Source: Lysobacter sp. | Lineage (GTDB): Bacteria > Pseudomonadota > Gammaproteobacteria > Xanthomonadales > Xanthomonadaceae | Length of the DNA stretch: 64,000 nt | Assembly: GCA_008015835.1 (NCBI GenBank) | Contig: SSGH01000036.1 | Span: 37,131-101,130 of the forward strand | Reading direction: 5' to 3' | In this document: piece by piece, positions 1-6,532 of the stretch | Layout: the number at the start of each line of letters is the position of its first letter | How positions within the stretch are numbered: position 1 is the first letter of the stretch | Notes under the pieces: model-generated | The model's input: only the letters and a program-made list of their open reading frames with translations | Databases searched by the model: none | Told to the model about the DNA's origin: nothing | Made by a program: the position numbers and the translations under genes

Positions 1-1050
1 ACTGCCTACGCGTACGACCAGGGCGATATCGCCGTTCTGAACGACGAGACGACCCGCAGGTTGGTCGCGTCCGTGGCGCTCACCGAGAGCCGCGGCGGCA
101 ATCCCGAACTGACCAGCCGGCAAGGCTTCGTCGGCACGTTCCAGCATGGCGCGCAGGCGCTCGCGAACGCCGATTTGGTCGACCGCGACAAACTCGCCGC
201 CGCGATGACCGGCTTCAAATCCGAGTGGGCGTTCGCCAATTCCGGCGGCATGACCCAGTTCCTCGAAAATCGCGAGAACTGGAAACACGGCCTGAGCCTC
301 GATGCCTTCAAGCAGTCGCCGGAACTGCAGAACGACGTCTTCAAGCGCAACGCCGAGCGCGCCTTCGAGCGCGCGGTGTCCGAAGGCGTGTTGAAAGAGA
401 CCGACCGGCCCGAGAAGATCGCCGGTTTCCTGAAGGTCGAGCACGTGATGGGCTACGGCCACGCCAAGGCCGCCGCGAACGGCGAGCGCGTGTTCCGCGC
501 GCCGGACGGCACCAGCAATTACGACTACATGCACGACCTCACGCGCGACCGCGACGGGTTGGGCAAGTACATGGCGCAGGCGCGCGAGCAGGCGCCGGTC
601 GCGCCGAACCAGACCGTGCCGGCGCATGCCATGCCGACGCACAGCGCATCGCCCGCGGAGCGCGGCGGCATGCCCACCGACGCCACCGTCGCCGCGCCGC
701 TGCTCAACAACCCGAATCATCGCGAATTCGAGCGTTTCCAGCGCGCCTACGACATGCTCGACACCGTCGCGCCGTTCCGCAGCGATGCGCAGCGCACCAA
801 CACCGCCGGCTTCATCGCTATGAAGTCGTTGGAGCAGGGCATGCAGATCGAAGGCATCCTGGAGAACAAGCGCGGCGAGTTGTTCCCGATCCAGGATCTC
901 GGCAAGGCCTACGAAAAGACGTTCAAAGTCGATCGCGCCGAAGCCGAAACCTTCCCGCTCGCCGATGCCTCGAAGCGGGCCGAGGAACTGGGCCGGAACG
1001 CCGCGATAACCCAGGACAACCCGCAACACGTACGCGCACACACGATGTAA
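1..1050 (+). CDS. Probable lysozyme-like protein with XVIPCD-like C-terminus (5' partial)
   Basis: The frame is open from base 1, so the start lies left of the window; at least 349 residues are present. Near the visible N-terminus a Glu codon at 85-87 opens an E-S-x-G-G-N run followed by S-x-x-G-x-x-G-x-x-Q. That is the layout seen around the catalytic Glu of lytic transglycosylases and lysozyme-like folds. The last ~110 residues contain an NNPNHREFERFQ stretch and then a GMQIEGIL...GELFPIQD stretch. This resembles the XVIPCD domain that marks type IV secretion effectors of Xanthomonadales killing systems (family knowledge, matched by eye). Inference: a secreted peptidoglycan-acting toxin or effector. 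No immunity gene is evident downstream; the next gene is a DNA-repair-type protein. It could instead be a phage- or plasmid-type muramidase. Confidence 0.5.
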   Translation, partial: TAYAYDQGDIAVLNDETTRRLVASVALTESRGGNPELTSRQGFVGTFQHGAQALANADLVDRDKLAAAMTGFKSEWAFANSGGMTQFLENRENWKHGLSLDAFKQSPELQNDVFKRNAERAFERAVSEGVLKETDRPEKIAGFLKVEHVMGYGHAKAAANGERVFRAPDGTSNYDYMHDLTRDRDGLGKYMAQAREQAPVAPNQTVPAHAMPTHSASPAERGGMPTDATVAAPLLNNPNHREFERFQRAYDMLDTVAPFRSDAQRTNTAGFIAMKSLEQGMQIEGILENKRGELFPIQDLGKAYEKTFKVDRAEAETFPLADASKRAEELGRNAAITQDNPQHVRAHTM

Positions 1051-1224
1051 CCGTGCAGGCGTCCGCGGCGATGCGGGCGCAGCGTCTCAATAGCGAATCC
1101 CCGCCGCTCTCGTGCGCCACGATCGAAAACGCGAATCGCCGATTCGCGACTCGCGTCTGCGCTGGACAATCCCCCGACGCTGCCGCACAGTCGCCGCAGC
1201 GCGTAGCGACAGGGGGTTGCGGCG

Positions 1225-2223
1225 GTGTGCTATTCGGCCAAAGTGTGGCGGGCCTATTGGGAATTCGTGCGTCGCTTCGGCGCCGAAATCAGCATCCGCG
1301 AATTCGCGGCGCTGTACGCCGATCGCGACGACGGCGCGAAGATCAAAACTACGAAAGCGATGGACGACGCGTTCTTGCGCGATGGCGCACTGCGCGACGG
1401 CATGCTTCGCGACGCACCACCCGAAGCGCAGTGCGAACTGCGCGATATCGGCGAACGTATCGCCGCCTGGAACGCGCGTCAGGCCGCCGAACTCGAACGA
1501 CTGCTGTTCCGGCAACGCAAACGTCTGGCCGACGCCGAACGCACGCTGCGTACGCGCACTACGCAGAAAGCGCTCAACGACCAACGTATCGCCGCCGATA
1601 AGATCGAATGGGCGATGGGCAAACTCGCCGATCTGCGGCGCACCGCGCCCGAAGAACGCGACCGCCGCATCTTTCCCGGCATGTACGCGCCGGTGATGGT
1701 GATGGAGCGGGGCAGGCGCGTCGTCAAACCGATGCGCTACCAATGCCGCCCCGCCGGCAAACCCGCCGCCTACGACGCGAAATATCCCGGCACCTACAAC
1801 GCCCGCCGCGACAATCTCGAAGGCTTCTGGAAAGGCCAATTCGGCCACACCCACGGCATCCTCGTCGCCGACGCCTTCTACGAAAACGTCGGTCGACACC
1901 GCGTCGAAGGCCGCGCACTCGCCCCCGGCGAAACCGAACAGAACGTCGTCCTCGAATTCGAACCGCAACCGCGCCAAGACATGCTGATCGCCTGCGTCTA
2001 CTCGCACTGGCGCAGCGGCGACGAAGAACTCTGGTCGTTCGCCGCCATCACCGACGAACCCCCGCCCGAAATCGCTGCCGCCGGGCATGATCGTTGCATC
2101 ATTCCGATTAAGGAGCAGCACATCGACGCGTGGCTCGGCCCGAATCCGAAACGGCTCGATGCGTTGTATGCGATTTTGGAGGATCGGGAGCGGCCGTATT
2201 ACGAGTATCGGAGGGCGGCGTGA
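1225..2223 (+). CDS. Divergent SRAP (HMCES/YedK-type) DNA-protein crosslink protein
   Basis: The 332-residue product begins Met-Cys-Tyr-Ser. The GTG start at 1225 leaves Cys2 as the first residue after Met removal, as SRAP catalysis requires, and AGGGGGT at 1211-1217 can serve as ribosome-binding site. Other SRAP landmarks follow in order: YNARRDNLEGFW (N192-A-R), DAFYEN (Glu220, the counterpart of the Glu in GFYEW) and GHDRCIIPI (His288). Family role: SRAP proteins form a thiazolidine crosslink to abasic sites in single-stranded DNA and shield them. It is unusually long (E. coli YedK has 222 residues) because about 120 charged, partly helical residues separate the Met-Cys start from the Asn-Ala-Arg segment. 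The family is often near SOS or mobile functions; here it lies just before a defence-like ATPase-nuclease gene. Confidence 0.8.
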   Translation: MCYSAKVWRAYWEFVRRFGAEISIREFAALYADRDDGAKIKTTKAMDDAFLRDGALRDGMLRDAPPEAQCELRDIGERIAAWNARQAAELERLLFRQRKRLADAERTLRTRTTQKALNDQRIAADKIEWAMGKLADLRRTAPEERDRRIFPGMYAPVMVMERGRRVVKPMRYQCRPAGKPAAYDAKYPGTYNARRDNLEGFWKGQFGHTHGILVADAFYENVGRHRVEGRALAPGETEQNVVLEFEPQPRQDMLIACVYSHWRSGDEELWSFAAITDEPPPEIAAAGHDRCIIPIKEQHIDAWLGPNPKRLDALYAILEDRERPYYEYRRAA

Positions 2224-2553
2224 GGGGGGAGCTTTCGATCCGAAGACGACATCGACTTATTGGGGGCATCCTCCTAAGTAAGTTCTCGTAAGCGATGCTA
2301 GCCACTGGGTATTCACTGTACTCATGTGCGCTTCTAGGCCTTGGAATAAGCTGCAGATTACCGTCAGCGATGACGCTCAAACAACGTCGCAGGCCTTGAG
2401 ATTTCTCAAGCGCACCTTCTATGGTGCGGGCGTAGCCCAATCGTTCTCTATCCAGTATCCTCGATGCGTTCAGTGCCCATGGCCCTCTCATTCGCAGCAT
2501 CAACCGATCTACCCCGGCCAGCGCGGCGAACCGTCAAGGGAGCTTTCCAAGAT
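2224..2553. other. AT-richer intergenic stretch, no gene recognised
   Basis: These 330 bases have visibly lower GC than the flanking SRAP gene and match the composition of the following ATPase-nuclease gene. Short open frames exist on both strands, but none has a convincing ribosome-binding site or a recognisable product. The stretch probably marks the left edge of an acquired segment and would hold the promoter of the next gene. Confidence 0.4.
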
Positions 2554-4587
2554 ATGGCCGATAACCAGTCCACTGATATCAATGTCCAGGCCAAACAGGA
2601 CTTCTTGATATCGCTAACCACCAATGTCAGCCCAATCACGGCAGTCTCCGAGCTGATCTGGAACGGCTTTGACGCAGGCGCTCAGCACGTCAAAGTTATC
2701 CTAGAGCCCAATGAACTTCAGGGGCTTCATGCCATTCGGGTTTCGGACGACGGCGATGGCATCAATCGCAACCAGCTCGATGCGCTTTTCGGGGGGTTGG
2801 GTGACTCCTGGAAAGCGAAGTCGCACCGATACAAAGGGCGCACATTGCACGGCAAGAAGGGCAAGGGACGTTTTCGCGCTTTTGCCTTGGGCGAGAGTGT
2901 TGAATGGCGCACGACGTACCTAGATGGCAAGTCGTTCAAGTCCTACACCATCACGGGTCGCGCCAGCGAACTGACCGGCTTCCGCGCTTCGCCTCCTATG
3001 GAAGCCGAATCTGAGGGCCCCGGAACCGAGGTTGTCATCGAGAACCTTGAAGCCAGTCTGCCATCACTCACCAACGACAAAGCTCAGTTAGAGATCACCA
3101 AGCAATTTGCTGCATACCTTACAGAGTCGCCTGGACTGACGTTGTATTATGACGGCGTTAAAATCGATCCTGCATCTGTTCAAAGCAGTAAAGAAGACAT
3201 CCACCTCGGGGACATTGAACTCCAGAGCGGGAAGCGCGTTCCGGTTGCCGTCACCATCATTGAATGGTCCGTGCCAACCGACCGCATGTTCGAGTTGTGC
3301 GACAAAGCGGGTGTGTCTCTTCATGAGGTTCCCGTCGCATCTCAGATCAAAGCCCCTGGTTATAACTTCACGGTTTACGTGAAGAGCGATCACTTCCGCG
3401 ATCTCGATACAGCGGGCTCACTCGCCCTGCCCGAACTTAGTCAAGACGTTGCCGATATCTTAAGTGCGGTGAAAGTCAAAGTTCGCGAGTATTTTCGTCG
3501 TCGTATCCTCCAACACAGGAGCGAAACGATTCAACGGTGGAAGGACGAGAAGATCTATCCTTATGAGGAAAAATCAGAAGTCCACGCATCCGAGAAAATC
3601 GAGCGCCAAGTCTTCGACATTCTGGCTCTTAACGTCGAGGATCACCTTCCCGCCTTTGATGAAGCTCCTTCAAATTCAAGGAGATTCACTTTCCGGCTGC
3701 TCGCACAAGCGATTCGGGAAAACCCAGACTCCGTTCGCACAATCATGGAAGAGGTTCTCAATCTCAAGAAAGATGAACAGGACGATCTTGCAACATTGCT
3801 CCAGAAGACGACGCTATCTAAGATCATCACGTCGGCCAAGATCGTCGCTGATCGATTGAACTTCGTCGAAGCCCTCAGCGACCTGCTATTCAACAAGGAC
3901 AGCAAGCGGAAACTCTTGGAGAGAGACCACCTCCACAAGGCGCTAGAAGACGAGTCCTGGATATTCAAGGAAGACTTTCATCTCGCCGGATCTGAAAAGA
4001 CGCTGGAAGACGCACTGGCTATTTACATGGACAAACTCGGCAAACGGGAGGATGAGGTAAACGATACCAGTCCAGTGCTACGTGAAGGAGGCAAGGGTGG
4101 GCGTATCGACTTGATGTTAGCCAGATCAATTCAACCTACTGAGGGTGCATACGAATTTCTAGTTGTCGAGTTGAAGCGCCCGAGTCAGAAGATCAACTCG
4201 GAAGTTCTTGTACAGATAAAAAGCTACGCATATGCAGTTGTAGCTGATGCAAGGTTCCACCAAAAGAAGACGAAGTGGACGTTTATGGTTGTCTCCAACG
4301 AAATGGACGAGTTCGCCCGTAATGAAACCAAGCAGAAGGATCGCCCTGAGGGTATTGTCTACCAATCAGAGGATTCAGGTATCACGGTATGGGCTAAGAC
4401 ATGGTCCGAAATCTTGAACGACGCACGTGCCCGCTTAAACTTTTTCAGCAAGCAACTCGACTACCAAGCAGACTCCGATAGCGAGTTGGCTTACTTGAGG
4501 CGCGCCCACTCGAAGTACATCCCTAGTCAACTGGCGGAATCAGCGACGGGTAAAAATGCTGATCTGGACGAAGAGGTGGCGGGCTAA
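2554..4587 (+). CDS. GHKL ATPase fused to PD-(D/E)XK nuclease, candidate defence protein
   Basis: 677 residues from the ATG at 2554, chosen because AAGGGAG lies at 2536-2542; an in-frame ATG at 2464 would add 30 residues that do not look conserved. The N-terminal domain shows the Bergerat ATP-binding motifs of the GHKL family (Hsp90, MutL, gyrase B): ELIWNGFDA (Glu33, Asn37), DDGDGI (65-70) and GKKGKGRF (100-107). The C-terminal part has a PD-(D/E)XK nuclease signature: GRIDLML (Asp519), VVELKRP (Glu539, Lys541) and Q554-I-K-S-Y558. The ELKRP context resembles Shedu/DUF4263-type nucleases. Base composition is near 50% GC, well below the neighbours, suggesting transfer. Inference: a single-gene, ATP-controlled nuclease acting against phage or plasmid DNA. 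No methylase or partner gene adjoins it, so it is not an ordinary restriction system. Confidence 0.75.
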   Translation: MADNQSTDINVQAKQDFLISLTTNVSPITAVSELIWNGFDAGAQHVKVILEPNELQGLHAIRVSDDGDGINRNQLDALFGGLGDSWKAKSHRYKGRTLHGKKGKGRFRAFALGESVEWRTTYLDGKSFKSYTITGRASELTGFRASPPMEAESEGPGTEVVIENLEASLPSLTNDKAQLEITKQFAAYLTESPGLTLYYDGVKIDPASVQSSKEDIHLGDIELQSGKRVPVAVTIIEWSVPTDRMFELCDKAGVSLHEVPVASQIKAPGYNFTVYVKSDHFRDLDTAGSLALPELSQDVADILSAVKVKVREYFRRRILQHRSETIQRWKDEKIYPYEEKSEVHASEKIERQVFDILALNVEDHLPAFDEAPSNSRRFTFRLLAQAIRENPDSVRTIMEEVLNLKKDEQDDLATLLQKTTLSKIITSAKIVADRLNFVEALSDLLFNKDSKRKLLERDHLHKALEDESWIFKEDFHLAGSEKTLEDALAIYMDKLGKREDEVNDTSPVLREGGKGGRIDLMLARSIQPTEGAYEFLVVELKRPSQKINSEVLVQIKSYAYAVVADARFHQKKTKWTFMVVSNEMDEFARNETKQKDRPEGIVYQSEDSGITVWAKTWSEILNDARARLNFFSKQLDYQADSDSELAYLRRAHSKYIPSQLAESATGKNADLDEEVAG

Positions 4588-4681
4588 CAAACGTTGCTCG
4601 TCACTCGGAATTGGCACTTTGAGAAAGCGATCTAATATGCGGCTACGAGCCGCAGCAAGGTCGTAAGGCATATATGAATTT

Positions 4682-4774
4682 GTAGGGCGCATAAGCGAAG
4701 CGTCATGCGCCTTCTTCGAATGTGATGTCTATCCGCAGCGATGGCGCATGACGCCTGCGGCTTATGCGCCCTAC
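4682..4774. repeat. Inverted repeat (REP-like), ~30-bp arms
   Basis: The left arm 4682-4711 and right arm 4743-4774 are near-perfect reverse complements sharing the core TAGGGCGCATAAGC / GCTTATGCGCCCTA. The right arm covers the stop codon of the lipoprotein gene ending at 4771. Elements of this type (GTAGGGCG...CATGCGCC) are common dispersed palindromes in proteobacterial intergenic regions. No T-tract follows, so it is not a clear terminator. Confidence 0.75.
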
Positions 4775-5286
4775 CGCTTCACGGAAGGCACGAGTTCGAA
4801 ATAACCCACCAAACGGCGCTCGTTCGTGCCGGGTAATGCGCCATCCGCCATCACCACGAACGCGATATAGCGCGGCGAGCTTTCGCCGACCTTCCAAAGG
4901 AAAAGAGCATAACGATCGTCGTCCAGCCAGCCATCGGTGTGCAGCGTGCCGCCCAATGTCTGCGTGACGTATTGATGCGCCTTGGCGCCGATGGAAGCGC
5001 TTTCCGTGAACCCGGGGGCGGTGAGCACGAAGCGCTGATCGATCACTCGATACTCGTGTTTCAGGTATTCCTCGACCCAGCGCACCATCGCCGTTTTCGC
5101 GCGCCGTTGTTCGTGAGGCGGCGACAGTCGATCCAGCGGCTCGGGGGTCGCCCAGGCTTGCAAATCAACGAGCGTGGGATTCGCCGGCTTCACGGTTTGA
5201 CAGCCCGCGACCATGCTGCACATCAGCAGAGCGATGCATGCCGAACGGAGCATCATGATCGCGATTTTTTCCAGCCTTCCGTTCAT
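4771..5286 (-). CDS. Putative lipoprotein, unknown function
   Basis: 171 residues from the ATG at 5286, which has GAGGA about 7 bases upstream; a longer in-frame start at 5313 lacks such a site. The N-terminus has a basic stretch, a hydrophobic segment (IALLMCSMVAGC) and a lipobox ending in Cys, so it should be an exported lipoprotein. The mature part contains VRWVEEYLKHEYRVIDQRFV and later HTDGWLDDDRYALFLWKVGE. It has no catalytic signature that I recognise. The gene stands alone, with repeats on both sides. Its stop codon overlaps the right arm of a palindromic repeat. Confidence 0.7.
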   Translation of the reverse strand: MNGRLEKIAIMMLRSACIALLMCSMVAGCQTVKPANPTLVDLQAWATPEPLDRLSPPHEQRRAKTAMVRWVEEYLKHEYRVIDQRFVLTAPGFTESASIGAKAHQYVTQTLGGTLHTDGWLDDDRYALFLWKVGESSPRYIAFVVMADGALPGTNERRLVGYFELVPSVKR

Positions 5287-5696
5287 ATCGATCCTCGTGT
5301 CCCTGAATGGCATCGCTCGCTTCGCGGGTTTCCGATGACCCGAACAAGGGAAGTGTGGTTCGCTTCGAACTGCGACCGCAAGCGATGACCGATGCTATCG
5401 CCCTCGACGCGTGCCAGCAAGGCGGCCGATGTATTCGAGACCATAGGCTGGATCATCGATCCAGCTTGTCGATGACGCCGAGGCTGGGTGCTTAGCACCC
5501 AGCCTACAAGCGCGGCGAGTCGCATGCGGATTGCGCGCGTGTGCGAGAAGGATGCGGGTTCTTCGAGTGCGTGTGCGGGTATCGCGCAGCGGCATCCTGT
5601 GGCGTTCGCGATCGACGTCCTCGATGATGCTGCGTTTCGCCGACGTTCTGCGGGCATGCTTGTACACTTCGCTCTCCACTCCGCGAGGACGCACGC
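5287..5696. other. Intergenic region between divergent lipoprotein and tspO genes
   Basis: About 410 bases carrying the promoters for both divergent genes. The only structure I can support is the perfect hairpin at 5481-5505, listed separately. No small gene with a ribosome-binding site was recognised. Confidence 0.4.
5481..5505. repeat. Perfect 12-bp palindromic hairpin
   Basis: AGGCTGGGTGCT (5481-5492) and its exact reverse complement (5494-5505) flank a single T. No run of T follows on either strand, so it is a REP-type palindrome rather than a terminator. It lies about 190 bases before tspO. Confidence 0.7.
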
Positions 5697-6194
5697 ATGA
5701 CGAATTCCGTATTGATCGACACGATTCGCGGTCCGCGCGCTTGGCTGGCGTTGCTCGGCTGGATTGTGCTGTGCTTCGGCGCCGCTTCGATCGGCGCGTT
5801 CTTTCCGCCGGGGGAGTGGTATCAGTCAATCGAAAAACCCACGTGGAACCCGCCGGCCTGGGTGTTCGGTCCGGTGTGGACCACGCTGTACGCGATGATG
5901 GCGGTCGCGGCGTGGCGCGTATGGCACCAGGGCGGTTTTGCGCGGCAGCGCGGGCCGCTCGGCATTTTTCTGCTGCAACTGGCGCTCAATGCCGCGTGGT
6001 CGCCGCTGTTCTTCGGGCTCAAACAGCCGGGCGTGGCGTTCGCGGAAATCGTGCTGCTGTGGCTGGCGATCGCCTGGACCATCGCCGCGTTTCGACGCGT
6101 GCAGCGCGTCGCCGCGTGGCTGCTCGTGCCGTATCTGGCGTGGGTCAGCTTCGCCGCGTTTCTCAACGGCACCTTGTGGCGGTTGAATGCTTGA
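5697..6194 (+). CDS. tspO: TspO/MBR family tryptophan-rich sensory protein
   Basis: 165 residues with the five hydrophobic segments of the TspO/peripheral benzodiazepine receptor family. Typical landmarks are W-Y-Q-S-I-E-K-P-T-W-N-P-P-A-W-V-F (about residues 41-57), PVWTTLYAMM, ALNAAWSPLFFG and PYLAWVSFAAFLN. TspO is a membrane protein that binds or degrades porphyrins and, in several bacteria, modulates stress or pigment responses. The ATG has GAGGA at 5685-5689. The gene is monocistronic, between a palindrome and a tRNA gene. Confidence 0.93.
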   Translation: MTNSVLIDTIRGPRAWLALLGWIVLCFGAASIGAFFPPGEWYQSIEKPTWNPPAWVFGPVWTTLYAMMAVAAWRVWHQGGFARQRGPLGIFLLQLALNAAWSPLFFGLKQPGVAFAEIVLLWLAIAWTIAAFRRVQRVAAWLLVPYLAWVSFAAFLNGTLWRLNA

Positions 6195-6441
6195 GTGCGT
6201 GCGCTGAGGTCGAACATGCCGCGCGCTCGAACGGGCTTCGAATCGCATCGCATGCGAGCGCGATCCGCGTCGCGGTGCCGCATCGCGAACATCGATCGCT
6301 CGGTTTGGGTATGTCGCGACGAATGCCGTATCGCGATGCGCTGAGCCGATGCGGGAATCGCTTTTCCATCGTCCATGCGTGCCGCCCCCGCGCTGCCGCC
6401 GCTTGCCTGAGGCGTCCCGCCGTGCCACAGTCCGCGCATGT

Positions 6442-6516
6442 TCCGGGGTAGTTCAGCGGTAGAACGCTCGGCTGCTAACCGGGAAGGCGCTGGTTCGAGT
6501 CCAGCCCCCGGACCCA
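6442..6516 (+). tRNA. tRNA with GCU anticodon on an Asn-like (short variable loop) body
   Basis: A complete cloverleaf can be drawn. The acceptor is TCCGGGG/CCCCGGA, the D arm GTTC..GAAC, the anticodon stem CTCGG/CCGGG with loop CTGCTAA, the variable loop AAGGC (5 nt), the T arm GCTGG/CCAGC, and CCA is encoded at 6514-6516. The anticodon at 6474-6476 is GCT, which would read Ser AGC/AGU codons. Serine tRNAs have a long variable arm, however, and this one has five bases. The body, starting TCCGGGGTAGTTCAG with CTCGGCTG before the anticodon, looks like tRNA-Asn (anticodon GTT). The discriminator base is C, where G is usual for Asn and Ser. It may be a mutated Asn tRNA gene or pseudogene. Confidence 0.8.
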
Positions 6517-6532
6517 TCTCACCGCATTCGTT

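Noticed and set aside
2324..2608. Small open frame in the AT-richer gap before the ATPase-nuclease gene
   Set aside because: No ribosome-binding site, overlaps the true start of the next gene in another frame, and no recognisable product.
2554..4587. A conventional restriction-modification system
   Set aside because: No methyltransferase, specificity subunit or helicase gene is adjacent; only the GHKL-nuclease fusion is present.
5481..5505. A terminator
   Set aside because: The stem is perfect but no T-run follows on either strand.
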